From the NCBI GenBank assembly GCA_958496175.1, contig OY292278.1, positions 21,328,001-21,392,000 of the forward strand: a DNA stretch of 64,000 nucleotides, given 5' to 3'. The position numbers and the translations under genes were made by a program. Shown here piece after piece: positions 1 to 12,731 of the stretch. Within the stretch, counting starts at the first letter, position 1, and each line of letters opens with the position of its first letter. The notes beneath the pieces were generated by a model. That model was not told the DNA's origin. It saw nothing but the letters and a program-made list of their open reading frames with translations, and made no database searches. The stretch comes from Sisyra terminalis (taxonomy: Eukaryota > Arthropoda > Insecta > Neuroptera > Sisyridae).

Positions 1-1029
1 CATTAATGGAAGTTTCGGTTTTGGCCGAAACTGAGGTTGATGCCGAAATTCGGCTACGGTCGGACACTAAATTTTAGTGAAAACTCAAAAATCTAAACAG
101 TCGCCCGAATAAATTTTCATTGCCCGTAGTATAGGTATTTATTTACGAAATACCATTCCGAAAAATAAAATTTCTTTCTACAACTTGATACGAATCATTT
201 GTACACCTTTGTGAGTATGATTTTCACTTGTGAAATTTGAATCTGGCGCTCAAAGATGGCACTAATTGCATAGTTGATATTCAAAAAATTTAAAAACTTT
301 CGTATGATAAAAGTTATTTGAAATAATTTGAATAATAATTTGAAATTACGATTTCAATTGAAAGCAGTTTCCACAAGAATTGACTTGAATTGTTGCAACG
401 CTGTTTTATACAATTCTCACACTTAAAAAACTCATTAAAGATTTTTAATTAAATCTTTTATTATTAAAAAAAAATGTAGAAAACAAGTAAATAAATCCTG
501 GGAATTAAAAAACTGCAACAAATGTCTTAAATTTTCGGCCAAATGCATTGAACAAGGAGCGCAACAATCGCACTACAAATCGGCTCATTTGTGCAAAATA
601 AAGACAAAAGTAGACCAAGTTGAGATGCGAAATTACAAGGAAGGTGCTCACATACATACACAAATTTTAGAACTCATTTCCACAAACAATGCATCAGAAA
701 GATTTTTCTATATGTGTATAAGTAGTAGACGGATAGTATGCAATTTTGTTCATAGAATGCACTTTGGTGCAATGAGTGAATTCGCGGACATGCGCATGTC
801 GACGTCCTAATCAGCACTCATGTAACCTAAACGAATATCTAATGAGAGCGGCATAGTTTAAAAAGGGAATTAAAAAACGACTGAAAAATTATCTTAGTTC
901 TTTTTTTTTTGTTTAATAATTTTTTTATGAAAATTTGTTGAATTTAAGGGAATGTTGAGTGGTGATGGAGTGGAGGTGGAAGACGCGCTAGAGCGCGTCT
1001 TATCAATTCCCCGGCTTTTCTGACCCTTG
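1..1029. other. AT-rich flank, no gene seen
   Basis: No coding region, tRNA or complete mobile element was recognised. The first 60 bases contain a GTTTCGG/CCGAAAC inverted motif followed by more CGGC-rich text, probably the cut-off end of a dispersed element whose remainder lies before the window. Weak echoes of the same wording occur near 11320-11400 and 28150-28215. A short GC-rich palindrome (GACGCGCTAGAGCGCGTC) sits near 981-998, just before the CpG-rich block. Confidence 0.5.
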
Positions 1030-2082
1030 AATCAGTCTTGATTGCACTTTTACTACGCGTCCCCCTCTTTGTGTTCCGCTCATTTGAAATGCCCGTCCCT
1101 TGCTGCACATTTTCCGTTTCTTTTTCTCTCGGTGCGTTTTCTATCTCCATTATTATATAAATGAATGCACATAATGTTATGTACATGGAACGATGACGAC
1201 GATGGTGTACCGTCGCCGCGGATGACGACGACGACGACGACGACGACTACGAAAACGACAACGACGCCGCCGTTGAAGCTCGCGAAGAAGTCATTTCTGG
1301 CGACCGAATGAGTCCCTGACCCACCGCAATAGCGCGCGCCTGCTTCGATCTTCTGTCGAAATCGAACGAAGTTCGCAATAACGACGACGCGACAACAAGA
1401 ACAACAACAGAAGTTGTCGCAAGCGACAAAAGCGACACAACGAACGACCGAAACGCACGAAAACGCGACACAACAAACAAACGCGCGCGGCGCGTTTTCT
1501 TTTATCTCATTCCCCCACTTGTCGTGTCTCATATATATTTCATCCTTACATCGATGCACTCCACACAAATCCCAGCGCCAACGTGATTTTTCCCCAAAGC
1601 ACCCGCTTTTTTTTGTTATCCCCTTTTTCGTTCAACAATTGTGCAATAGTGAGTTTTCCGTGGATATGCGGCGTGGAAGTGTTAATCGGCGGGCGAGGCG
1701 GCAAAATTGGTCGCTTTTCGAAGATCGTCTGTCTCGCTCACTTGGATCCACGCGTTAACCTTCATGGTGCATTCAAATCGACGGAGCACATCGACGATCA
1801 GTTGCATTTTTTCGCGATGCAATTACCATAAGACGTGCGTCTGGCACCGATTTTCTCATTTTTTTCCCCAAATTTTCCACACACGTGTGCAACAATACTA
1901 CACATCGCTCGACCAAATTGCCCCCAACTGGATATTATATCAACTTGTGTACCTGTGACTACTGTGCAAATTCATTATAGTTCAACAAATTTTGTGAAAA
2001 TTTATGTGATTTTTCCCTCATATCAACTCTAAACTAATTCAAAGACAAATATCCTTTTTTTTTTTAAAAAAAACGCGCCACT
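1030..2082 (+). promoter_or_regulatory. CpG-rich promoter-like block with possible non-coding first exon
   Basis: This is the most CpG-dense kilobase of the window, rich in CGAC, GCGAC and GCGCG words between AT-rich flanks. Such blocks usually mark promoters and 5' untranslated exons. It ends in a clean 5' splice-site sequence (ACT|GTAAGT, GT at 2083), after which the tandem-repeat DNA begins. I infer a plus-strand first exon ending at 2082 whose splicing partner could be the initiator exon at 19.65 kb. Open frames here (for example 1414-1758 plus, 1080-1568 minus) have biased content driven by the (GAC)n tract and are probably not translated. The transcription start and direction are not proven. 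Confidence 0.45.
1221..1248. repeat. (GAC)n trinucleotide microsatellite
   Basis: Nine or so consecutive GAC/ACG triplets inside the CpG-rich block, followed by degenerate continuations. Read on the minus strand it gives the valine-rich run in the spurious 162-residue open frame. Confidence 0.9.
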
Positions 2083-2088
2083 GTAAGT
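2083..2088 (+). other. Candidate 5' splice site
   Basis: ACT|GTAAGT matches the metazoan donor consensus from +1 to +6. It lies exactly where the CpG-rich block gives way to repeat-filled AT-rich sequence, as expected at the end of a first exon. There is no transcript evidence. Confidence 0.4.
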
Positions 2089-2094
2089 AAAATT

Positions 2095-3860
2095 TTTCGC
2101 CATTTTTTTCAACATTTACAAACTTTTCCCCTAACTTCATCAAAAAAAAAAAACAAATGACATACCCGTAAACCCATAACCTCAAACCAAAATACCAACT
2201 TTTAATCAATTTTCCCGTTTTTCCCATCTGTTATGCCTCTAAATTACAACAATTTCCCAACGAAAATTCAGTGAATATTCACCGTTTTAAACGGTAAAAC
2301 TTAAACCGAAAATATTCAGTTTCTGAAAACTTCTATCAAAACGAACCAATGCGTTCCAAAATTTACAAACTTTTCCCCTAACTTCGTCAAAAAAAAATCA
2401 AACAAACGACATTCCCGTAAATCCATAACCTCAAACCAAACAATTTTCCCGTTTTTCCCAATTTTTATGCCTCTAAATTGCAACAATGTCCCAACAAAAA
2501 TGGTACCATTAAAATGGTACCATACCTTTTAAAACGGTGAATATTCACCGTTTTAAATCAAACAAACGACATACCCATAAACCCATAACCTCAAACCAAA
2601 CAATTTTCCCGTTTTCCCAGCTTTTATGCTTCTAAATTGCAACAATGTCTTATCAAAAATGATACCATATCATTTAAAAGGGTGAATATTCACCGTTTTA
2701 AATGGTAAAACTTAAATCCAAAATATTCAGTTTTTGAAAATTTCTACCAAAACGAACCAATACGTTCCATAGATCCATAGATCCATAAAACCATAACCTC
2801 AAACCCAAAATACATAACCTCATACAAATTCATGTAACCATTTTTCTTTTAAGTCAAACTTACCATTGAAATTAAAGATACTATTTGAATATCTTTAAAC
2901 TATTTAAATCTGGTGAATTTAGTAATTTTTAAAGCAACTTTTTCCCGAGAAATAAAATTAACCTATTGTTATCGGCTATCAATCCAATACATTTTTTTAA
3001 CTCTAACTTCAAACTAAAGTTTCAAATACTAAAATTCTATTTTAATTTCTCAAAAACATCAATTTTTTTACTGAAAACCTTAACCAATTAATTATTTAGT
3101 ACACGTTTTTCATTTTCTTAAATTAACCTACACATTGCAGTCCAATTGTTGTAATGCCTTCATAAAACCATAACCTCAAACCCAAGAAACATAATCTAAA
3201 CTGAATTAAACAAATTTCAAATTACCCGTAACCAAACAATTTTCCCGTTTTTCCCAACTGTTGTGTCTCTATGTTGCAACAATTTCCCACCAAAAATTCC
3301 GTAAATATTCATCGATTTAAACGGTAAATTTTAAACCCAAAATATTCAGTTTTTGAAAATTTCTACCAAAATGAACCAATGCGTTGCTTATATCCATAAA
3401 ACCATAAACTCAAACCCAAAATACATAACCTCATACAAATTCATGTATCCATTTTTCTTTTGGGTCAAACTTACAATTGAAGTTCAAAATACTACAATAC
3501 AATTCGAAAGTTTTTAAAACATCTAAATCTTTAGTGAAAAGTGTTAATTTTTAAAGCAACTTTTTGTAGTCTTTCCCAAGAAGTAAAATTATCCTATTGT
3601 TGCCAGCTATCAATGCAATATATTTTTTTAACTCTAACTTCAGACGAAAGTTCCAAATGCTAAAATTCTATTTTGATTTTCTTAACAACACCAAAATTCT
3701 TACTGAAAAGTTTCATTAATTAATTATTTAACATAAGTTTTTCATTTTCTTAAATTAGCCTACGCATTGTAGCCCAATTGTTGTAATGCCTCCATTACAC
3801 CATAACCTCAAACCAAAAAATCATAACCTAAACAGACTTAAACAAATCATATCGCTTTTG
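2095..3860. repeat. Complex tandem (satellite-like) array with two module types
   Basis: Module A (about 160-250 bp) contains AACAATTTTCCCGTTTTTCC and a run with GGTGAATATTCACC and CGTTTTAAACG palindromes. It recurs starting near 2115, 2361, 2560 and 3190. Module B (about 400 bp) contains CATAACCTCATACAAATTC and starts near 2782 and 3393, giving a higher-order period of about 611 bp. CATAACCTCAAACC recurs throughout as a connecting phrase. Copies differ by substitutions and small indels. There are no open frames or TIRs. It sits directly after the putative first-exon donor. Confidence 0.85.
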
Positions 3861-4790
3861 TTTTCCTTTATCTAATTGTAAAGTTTTCAATTTCAAATTC
3901 AGAACCCCAAAACTTTCTTAATTTTTTCCTTAAAACTTTTATTTTTTTACAATTTTAAGGTTTGATAAATGATTCTCTTAAAACCATAATTTATATTTTG
4001 ATTGATTATTGCAATCTATTGCATATTCAAATGCTATTTTTCCAAAAATTCAAATTTTCTTTTATTCCCTTAACCAAATAAGTGTCATAAATTGATTTAA
4101 ATAAAACAGTGAATATTCACTACATTTAATGAAAAGTGGCAGTTTTATTGGATAACTCGGTTTTATTATCAAATAATTGCTACCCATGAATAATTTCTAT
4201 AAAAAATAAGCTTAAAAGTATTTGCGGTTTTTCTCATTTTAAAATTAATTATTTATTTTTCCTGAATTTTTGGGTTTGGCATTATCTCACCATTAATATC
4301 AACAAAAATTGCTTGTTTAGACACTTAATCAATTCAATGAGTAATCATTGGATACTTTGATTAACTTTGCCAGCTATTTAACCACATTAAATATTTTTTA
4401 ATGATATTTCTTAACTCTTTCAAAACAATTAAGTGATTATTTTTTGTTTTTATTTATGTTCAGTGGTTCTTCTCAGAAAAAAATAGTTAATTTTTGGAGA
4501 TAACAGAACCTCATATCTCATTTTGCCAATTTTTGATTATTTTTATAAACTATCAATTATCAATCCTAATTCTCTTTTAAAACTGTCATTTATTAGTCAT
4601 CTATATTTCTTTTTAATTATTAAAGATTATGAATTTATTATGGATGGAACGGAATACAACTATTGCTCTATAAAATTAATTTTCTTAATTACTTTACCTG
4701 TATTAATGTATACATTTCTTACCTCTTGCTAAATATTTAAATTTTTAACCCAAATTTAGGGTAAAAGATGGCACTATTCATAATTTATCG
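3861..4790. other. AT-rich, nothing recognised
   Basis: Very AT-rich, low-complexity DNA. A further GTGAATATTCAC palindrome at about 4110 may be a stray piece of the preceding array. No gene or element boundaries were seen. Confidence 0.5.
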
Positions 4791-4799
4791 TTTTTAAAA

Positions 4800-5060
4800 T
4801 TTTTGTCTGTCTGTCTGTCTATTTGTCTTCTTATAACTAAAGAACGGAACAACCGATTTTGATGAAATTTGGTTTTAAGATAGAAAGCAATTTTCCACTC
4901 ATTAAAGGTTATGTATTCCCTTAATTTCCCTTACCTTCCCTTAATTATCCCCTACGTTAAACTGAGGGATAAAAAAAAATTACAGTACATAGGCGTGTAA
5001 TATATCGTTGGAAAGGTATTTTAAAGTTAGATCGTAAGTTTTCTTACACGTTCTTACTTA
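4800..5060 (+). repeat. Dispersed repeat with GTCT microsatellite
   Basis: A (GTCT)n run at about 4805-4825 is followed by a stretch with CCGATTTTGATGAAATTTGG. A GTCT run followed by that phrase is, to my memory, a recurrent non-coding repeat in many insect genomes. I cannot assign it to a class. The 3' limit is uncertain. Confidence 0.45.
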
Positions 5061-5269
5061 AACCAATAACTTACACAGTAAATTCATTTTAAAGTACAAA
5101 AATTATTTTTTTGAAATATAAACATTTTTATTTACAAACAAACGTCACTACTGTTACATAACTTAAAGGCGCAGTGGTTAACGTATGTATCTACTTAGTG
5201 AATTAAAAACTTGATTCAAATCTTATAATATTCTTCTTTTTTTTCTACAAAATTGTGATCAATAGATCC

Positions 5270-5440
5270 ATAGTTACTTCATAATTATTCAGATTCTCTT
5301 GTGTAAAGAATTTTATTTTTACAAAAGAAGGCAAGCAGTAACAACTGTTATAGTAATAATTACCCAGTTGGCAGTTGATTTGGTGTTATCGAGGATTATA
5401 ACAGTAGCTTAAAAAGTCGGGAAACCAATGCAATGTCGTA
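5270..5440 (-). mobile_element. Relic of the 40.7-kb ribozyme-type element
   Basis: The block at 5291-5320 (AGATTCTCTTG...) and the block at 5368-5440 match the element at 40640-40805, but here both lie in opposite relative order, as in a fold-back. The hammerhead-like core is decayed: CTTAAAAAGTCGGGAAACC replaces CTGANGA...GAAAC. It is reported because it shows that the 40.7-kb sequence is a dispersed family. Confidence 0.5.
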
Positions 5441-5444
5441 CAAA

Positions 5445-6000
5445 AATAAAAAATTAGTAAAAATAAAATTCCTAAAACAAGGCAATCTAAATAATTATTA
5501 TCTGAGTCGTTTATTTTAAAAATGTAATTTTAAATATGATACCTGTACTATATTATCGAACTATAACTCGAAAAAATTATTTCAGTTGTAACAAAAATTG
5601 ATACTAAATCAATGTTTCGTGACAATTTCATAGTTTAAATGTCTATATAAACTGGACTATTTACAAAAATAAATGTTATCACATGGGCTCTTTGAAATGG
5701 ACCTAACACACTTTCAAAATTAACGACTCAACTATAGAATACTTAATAATTTGTTGAGATATTTGATGTTTATATTAAAGAAAAATCGGTTAATTAATGC
5801 AGGATATAGGCAAGAAGGAACCACGTTTGCTTATGGTAATTGCCAAAAAAAAAATATTTAGAACTTCCGTACTATTTTTCAAGACCATTCCAACAATACC
5901 CCACACGCTTATGTGCACCTTCTTTTTTCAAGCCTTCGACTTCGGTTTTTATGTAATAATTTGTTTCGATAGAACTCATAAATTTTATCGTTATTTATAG
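5445..6000. other. AT-rich, nothing recognised
   Basis: Open frame 5797-6000 ends exactly where the next element's target duplication begins and has no recognisable content. I consider it chance. Confidence 0.4.
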
Positions 6001-6002
6001 AC

Positions 6003-6424
6003 TAGAAGTCGTTAAAATGGTCAATGTAGACCCCTTGGGGTCAATTTTATCTAGAGGGGTGATTGGGAGTCAAAGAAAAATGGTCTTAATATACAAAGAT
6101 TACATCCCTAAAGTATCTACAATTTTTGCAAGTTTTTATGATTAACGTAGCTATTAGCAGTTTGTTTATGGAAAATAAATTAATAAGTATCTTTTTATTT
6201 GAGGAAAAAAGTTTTTACGTACTACCTATAAGTAGCGTTAAGTATGAAATACTGACTTTTGTGCCTTTTATTCAATAAATGTACAAACTCTGCAATGTTT
6301 TACTCACGATACTTGGCTCGTGATAACTTCGTTTTAATTAAACGGAAATTACTTTTATGGGGGTTAAAGAGGGATTTCCAAAATTACATAGGGGTGTATG
6401 ATTAAAAAAGTTTGGCAAACTCTG
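6003..6424 (-). mobile_element. hAT-like non-autonomous element
   Basis: The left end TAGAAGTCGTTAAAATGG and the subterminal GACCCCTTGGGGTC match the right end of the element at 54738-55080 in reverse orientation. The right end, with GGCAAACTCTG, matches that element's left end. The flanks TTATAGAC (5995-6002) and ATATAGAC (6425-6432) agree at 7 of 8 bases, as expected for an 8-bp hAT duplication. No transposase is present. Its right 160 bp is included in a later tandem duplication. Confidence 0.65.
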
Positions 6425-6768
6425 ATATAGACAAACGAAATCTTATAAGAATTCCGTTGTTACCATTTGGCTACGGAATCCTAAAAGTTATCAAAATCCT
6501 CGTCTTTGAACTTTTTTTTTTATTCATTAAATGTACAAACACTGCAATGTACTCATGATAGTTCACTTGCAATAACTTTATTTTAATTAACGGGAAATTA
6601 CTTTTATAGGGGTTGATAAGGGATTTTCAAATTTACGTAGGGGTGTATGATTAAAATTAAAAAAGTTTAGTAAGCCCTGTGATATAGACAATCAAAATTT
6701 TGTAAGAATTCTGTTGTTACCATTTGGCTACGGAACCCTAAAAAAATTATCAAAATTCTTGTCTTTTA
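6262..6768. repeat. Two-copy tandem duplication, period about 252 bp
   Basis: ATGTACAAAC at 6279 recurs at 6531, and the two units stay alignable through CATTTGGCTACGGAA to about 6511 and 6768. They have diverged moderately (roughly 80-85% by eye). The unit spans the right end of the hAT-like element plus its flank, so the duplication came after that insertion. Confidence 0.85.
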
Positions 6769-7470
6769 TCTTGTTTTTGTCAATTTTTCAATTGCGCTTT
6801 TTGGAACAGAAAAATCAAAATCAATAATCGAATTTTTCTTTTTCCTAATCTTAAAAAAAATGAATGTAAATCGTATGATAACCTCAAAATTTTATCCGTA
6901 ATCATCCATAACCTCAAAACTACAGAATGCAACCTATAACCTATATTCAGAAAAAAAGTTCGTATAAAAATCCGTTCCTACTACTAATATGTGAATATCA
7001 ATTTTATCTGTAACAAGTGTTTTATTTTGCTTAATTTAAATCTCGATAAAATGTTGAAATTTTCTTCTTTTATTTCGTGAAAATCTAACCCGGTTTTTTC
7101 ATTTGTTTTGACTGTTGATGAAGGTACATGCGGCGTTAAGTTTCAATTTTCTTAGAAGCTCTCTCATTTTTTAAGCTTAGACAAAACAATATTGACTGGT
7201 TATCGACCCTTCCGTGTCTAGACGGGGTAGATCGGCTACCCCACACATCCTTCAGGATTTTTCTCCCACTTACCTACTTAATTCCCGTCCCACGAAAATA
7301 CTAGACAGATTTCTTGGCATTAATTAAATGCCTTGTTGTCTAATTAAATTTGGCGACAACCCCCAACCCCCCCTCGAAACGGTCGATTTGGTTTTCCGCC
7401 CTGGTATGTGATTATGATTGTGATAATTTTGATAAATAATATCTGCGTGTAATTCATTATGTTTAGGGTG
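6769..7470. other. AT-rich with a GC-richer patch
   Basis: No gene seen. At 7200-7400 a less AT-rich patch with CCCC and CGACC words begins, which continues into the block below. Confidence 0.4.
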
Positions 7471-7800
7471 TCAATTTGCATTCACGAATAGTTCATTTAG
7501 TAATTATTCATTTAATAATAATCCCATCGGCAGATGATGAACACGATTTGGGGGATTGGGGGAGTGGGTCGAGCTTTTGGGGACTGACGGCCGAAGCTTT
7601 GGAAAAGCTCACGATGGGATTGTCGTTACGATTTTCTATAGATATGCGGTTTAATGTACGAGAGATAAAGATTGGGATGTTGTCACGTTGCCAAGGCAAC
7701 AGTTCCAACCGTTTTGGCGCCACTAAAGTGTCCAACATGTTAATTAACAAGAGTGAGAAAGAAAATGCGAAAAACGAATAATTGAACGAAAATTTACATG
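7471..7800. promoter_or_regulatory. GC-richer non-coding block with an X-box
   Basis: Base composition rises clearly relative to its flanks and the block contains a perfect RFX-type X-box. Overlapping 101-codon frames exist on both strands, but neither resembles a protein I know. I read it as a candidate conserved regulatory element rather than an exon. Confidence 0.35.
7687..7700. promoter_or_regulatory. Perfect palindromic X-box (RFX site)
   Basis: GTTGCCAAGGCAAC consists of GTTGCC, a 2-base spacer and GGCAAC. This is the ideal form of the site bound by RFX transcription factors, which in animals control ciliary genes in sensory neurons. Binding is inferred from sequence only. Confidence 0.5.
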
Positions 7801-7814
7801 AAACCATGTCCAAT

Positions 7815-9200
7815 TATCTACAGTGTGTGTTTTTTTTTTCTAACCAAGAATAAATTTCTAGTAATTACAATATTATTTAATCGGCGTGCAAAGATCACGA
7901 GTGCGTAGAAATTTTCAATTAGCATCAATAAGCCACACTATCCCACTCTCTTTATATCATATAATTTTCCTTTAATTTTCTCTCTTTAAAAAAAAAAAAC
8001 AATCAAGTTGAAGCACAGATGGCGCATTTCACAAAAATCGTAACCTTCTTGAATCTGGAATGGGAACGGATGGTTGATTTTTTGAACAAATTTTTTCGAT
8101 TCAAGGTTTACGATTTTTTTTTCCGTACCGGAAAAGTATTTGAAAATTTTTAAGCCAAGGTAAATTATGTAAGTTAGTGGAAATAGTGAAAAGCGAAGCT
8201 AAAAATCTTTGAGAAATGCATTCGTTGGAGAGATAGTGTGTGCAACAATGCCATAAGGTCAGGGTACCGAGATAATAATCGTAAAAAAGATAAATGAAAA
8301 AAGAACGACAAATTTATGGGCTTGAATATTAAAAAAGAAAAAAAACGATTGATTTATTTTCGTTTTAAAAGTTAGGTTAAATTTACGATTTGCAACAATG
8401 ACGTCACAGTTGTGACATAACCTAATCTTTCAAATTTCGCTAAAAATTCTTACAACCATTTCCCCCCACCCCAATAAAAAATGCAGTAAGAATAAAACGT
8501 GGTTTTTTGAAATATAGCTTGTGTAAAGAGCGATTTCATTTCGTATATAATAGATTTTCTTTTATAATTCGTTTAACTCTCGTCACAAAACCGGTCGGAT
8601 TTGCGCTCAAAAAATTCTTTCGTAGAACATTGACATGCGATTAATAGACCGCGTCGCACTTAAACTGCAAGACAAAATTGTTGATTCAATGCAACAACTC
8701 ATTTTAATCATTATCTACCATCACAGTACCGAATACAATGGAAAAAGACAGCAATGGTGAAATTTAAAAATCTCGCCGCCCTTCAATATGGGATTATAGG
8801 CTTCGACTATCGCAATAATTTATGATCCAAATTCAAACATTTTCCCATTTTTCAAGTAAAACAAATATGAATAAATAGAATAATTAATCGTAAATGATTC
8901 ATATATTGCATTAAATTGCATTGTGTCATTTATTTGCATTGGCAGGACTCGTGGGAGTGGGGATGTGACGCGCGGGGGGCCACCAGGGGTTGATTGGATT
9001 TAGAAAAGCTCAAGGGTGGCTTTATCGACAATTTGTAATTTTCCATGGAGAAATTCAAAAAAGCCACTGTCCAATACAGGAACCAGACACATCTAGGGAC
9101 TTAGAGAAAATTAGAAAACTTTCCAAATCTAATAAATCATCCAATTCTATGCTTTCATCAAATTATTATCAAAATTCGATTTTTATTGTTTTATTACCTT
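7815..9200. other. AT-rich with a GC spike at about 8940-8985
   Basis: No gene or element seen. A run GACGCGCGGGGGGCCACC at about 8967-8984 is strikingly GC-rich for this DNA. The open frame 8990-9202 that follows has no recognisable domain. Confidence 0.4.
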
Positions 9201-9480
9201 AATAACACATTCTTTTCTAATCTAGACATAAACTAATTAGTTATCTTATCCAGGTGCAAGATTGTCCTAAGACACAAAATATACGTGGACTTTTGATAAT
9301 TATGCATCCCTTTTTATTTTCCTTGCCACCTAATTATCACACATCAATCATTTGTAATAGACAAAATAAAATTTTAACTTAGGTAGATACATACAAATAG
9401 TCAAAATAACTGATTTTTTATGAAAAATAATCTTAAACCTTATAACTGTTCAAAGGCATGCTTACAATTTATAATCTCAT

Positions 9481-9525
9481 ATCGGGAAACATCGGCTTTT
9501 TTAATATTCATCGATGTTTCCCGAT
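9481..9525. repeat. Short perfect hairpin
   Basis: A 14-bp perfect stem (ATCGGGAAACATCG with its complement) and a 17-base AT loop. It could be a solo pair of terminal repeats or a structural element. Function unknown. Confidence 0.7.
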
Positions 9526-10395
9526 TGCACTATAACGCAAATTGCGCAGCACTAACTGGCTTTGCCAGTTTGTATTTAAACGCATTATATCTACGCTAAA
9601 ACATCAATTAAATTATCACTATAAGATTTCATTATCATTGCTCCTATTAGCAGCTTTTAAACAATTCATATATTGTAGGGTGTAAGAATTTTCATTCTTT
9701 TTTCTCGAATACTTTTCGGATAATTTATCGATGCTTAAAATTGATTGTATGGTTTTTATCAGTGCTTTTGAAATTAAGTTCAGTGGAATTTATTGCTTGT
9801 GTATCTCATTCTTACTAAATATTGGCGTTTCGGTTTCATCTAAGCTTAATAAAAGCTTTATGATAGTTAAAATGTTGCTTTAATTTATGCAGTCTTATAT
9901 TCATAAAAAACCCAGAACATTATCATATATCTACGTATTTTGATTGCAAGTATTTTTAATAACCTTCATACGTTATCTTCAAAATTTATATTTTGTGGTT
10001 AACAACACTTAAAACAACTAATAATGATTGATTGGCAATTGAAGTATGTGTTTGAGAAATATGGGAAACAATTTTCAAGATTATATATAGAATGCAGTAT
10101 TTCCCAAATTATGGGTCGTAAGCGAACATTGAATGGGCCCTAATTGATGATTCGTCACTGCATAAAGCATGAATAAATAATACGAAGCGATAAATTTGAT
10201 GTTTCCAATAGCATTGCCAATATTTATGTCCTCTTTTCTCTAAGACAGCTAAGATGTTGGTCCCAAAATTGGAAATTTTTATTAGATGGCTTGAAGCCTA
10301 GTCAATTTTGGGAACCACCGATATAATGTTTTTTTTTTATTTATTACAAAAGCGTAAGATATAAGGATAAGTATCTACTTGTACCAATATTAATT
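9526..10395. other. AT-rich; second short hairpin at 10259-10316
   Basis: GGTCCCAAAATTG at 10259 pairs with CAATTTTGGGAACC at 10303, enclosing a loop that itself contains GGCTTGAAGCC. Otherwise nothing was recognised. Confidence 0.5.
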
Positions 10396-10603
10396 AATAG
10401 ACAAATGTTGGTTTAGATATAGGCAAATACATAGAACCAAGAATATAAACACATATCTACGTTTGAGTGAAAACGAAATATTATACTATTGTCTCAAATT
10501 TGATTTAATTGATTGTTGTCATTTGTTTCAATTGTCATTTCACTCCACTGAACTCAATTTGCATCAGCGTTGGCTGTGAATATTTCACGAGTAGCTACTA
10601 GTT
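10396..10603 (+). repeat. Dispersed TIR-less repeat, copy 1 of 4
   Basis: This shares a continuous order of phrases with copies at 35951, 44813 (inverted) and 56150 (inverted): AATAGACAAATG, then GTGAAAACGAAAT, then TTGTTTCAATTGTCATTTC, then GCTGTGAATATTTCACG, then TAGCTACTAGTTG. There are no terminal inverted repeats and no open frame, so it may be the 3' end of a LINE, a SINE-like element or a Helitron fragment. Confidence 0.7.
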
Positions 10604-10804
10604 GAACAATACAATGTGAAATAACTACTAAACTGTACTAATAAAGGGCTGACCAAAGGTCAGATTTTTACTAAACTTTGACTTATCCTTAAAATTTCAT
10701 CATCCACCGCAAAATTACATAACATTTCGATTTAGTATCATAAAGTCGTAAAACAAAAGCCTTTCAAATTTTTGAAAAAAAACAATAGAAAATAAATAAT
10801 ATAG

Positions 10805-11274
10805 CAGTGGTTCTCAATCTTTTCTAAGCTACAGAACATTTTGACAAAAAAAATTTTTGGCGAAGTACCAAAATTAAAATGAAATTTTTGTTAGCAGTGT
10901 TTTAATATAATAGTAAAATAATGTCAGTACCGAGACATTATTCTCTTATGTCGATACAAGGGATTAGATGGGCAGTATTTGGTTGCAAAAGCACCATGGA
11001 TAATAAATCCACAGATTTTAATAAATGGGTAAAATATACAGTTGTCTACTTATATTCTTACAGCATGATAAATGATCAATTTAGTTAGTATAGTTTAGTT
11101 TAATTAAATTTTATAAAGGTTTCTAAAAAAATTTTTGTTACATGGAAGCAAATAATGCCAAATAACATTTTGCAGGCAACCCCAATTTAAATAGTACATA
11201 ACTATCGCGAAGTGCTTTTAGTACTTCTTATAGTACTTTTGAAATATTCGCAGAACATCGGTTGGAAACCACTG
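10805..11274. mobile_element. hAT-type non-autonomous element (about 470 bp)
   Basis: TIRs are CAGTGGTTCTCAATC on the left and CAGTGGTTTCCAACCG (complement) on the right, classic hAT termini. Flanks TAATATAG and TACTATAA match at 6 of 8 bases, a decayed 8-bp TSD. Internal sequence is AT-rich and non-coding. Confidence 0.75.
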
Positions 11275-12730
11275 TACTATAATAGCGATAGTAAGTGATT
11301 TATTTTTGGTGGTAATAAATGTCTTTGATTTCGGCTGATTTTTGGCCGTAACCAAAGGTACTTAAAGATGATTTTTTGGCTGATGCCAAAATTTCAGTCG
11401 AACCTCATTATAAGACAATGAAAAATCTTACCAACTCTTATTTATTAAACCCAATTTTTCGAAGCTAAATTTGACAATTTTTGGCACTTTAATGTCTTTA
11501 TGTCTTCTAAAATTTTACTAATTTTCGTGGAATTAAATAATATATTTTCACCAAAACGAAAAAGTGCTTAGTTTTACGGAGATTGTATAGCTGCAGTATT
11601 CACTTTTCTTTTGCTTTTTGCCATTCAAATTTCTAATCAGATATTTCTTCTAATTTTCTGTAAATTACCCTACTTACTTAGTAGCTTTTGCATAGTTAAT
11701 TTTAGGTTAAAAATGTCAACTTTTTTTAAAGAAAAAAATAGATTATTTATCGAAAGAAAACTATTTTCCTTTCAAGGTTTTTAAAAGTAAGAATTTGAGT
11801 TGAATTTTCCATGTTCTCGTTCCGCTTATCTGCGATCTGCTCGCGTTACTCGACTATTTCTTTCGGCCATTTTGGTTTTTTAATGTTTAAAATTATAATT
11901 AGTTACAGTTTGATCTAATAATATGCAAATTTTTTCTACATTACACTCTATGGCTAATGTGTAATTTGCACACATACAGCCACAGAGTCCAATATGTTTG
12001 AATTAGAGAAGACCGTGGCTGTTTCAATCTGGTCTCAGGGCTTTGCGGTATTTCATTTATAAAATAATAATCGTAATCATAATAATATACTAATATTTAA
12101 AACGGGTTTTAGATTGCCCCCAAAAGCCCCCCGATTTGCCGCCTCATCCTCCGCTCAATCCCCACATCGCCTCCCCTTCCCAGTCCCCTAGGTGTCTCTG
12201 GGCGCTAATATCATTTGACATCTCTAACCTAACCTTGTTTCAAGCGCCATTTTTTCCGTCTCTCTCGCCACTTTTCTAGTTTATAATTTTTTCCTCCATC
12301 TTTTATTCGTCTCTTTATTATGTCTATATTTATCGGAATATAATTTGATATTATTTTACAACGGCATAATTTTATTATGGCTCGTAATAATCATGATAAT
12401 CGTGTCGGGACATAACCTGTAAATTATACACAATCATTGCATGGACATATGGAGAAATGTTCAATTTCCGTAAACGGACAAAAACATTGAATGTTGCGAT
12501 TTTCGAAAAATTATCGTTTTTATTAGTGCTGTCCAGTACTTCGGTGACCGATCGCCAATCGGGTTTTTCAGTGGAATTTTTACAGCCCATAAATCTAGAA
12601 ATAGGATGTTCAAAGATGAATTCTCGATTTTTTATTCTATTCTCGATTTTCCGTTATAAATTTAATAATTTAGTTTTATAATTCTACATTCCGAATTCGT
12701 TATTTGTATCTATAGGTACCTATCGACGTA
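11275..12730. other. AT-rich with a pyrimidine-rich block
   Basis: 12105-12290 is pyrimidine-rich on the plus strand with CCCC runs and one CTAACCTAACC, which resembles two units of the insect telomere repeat but is too short to count as one. No gene was recognised. Confidence 0.45.
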
Positions 12731-12731
12731 A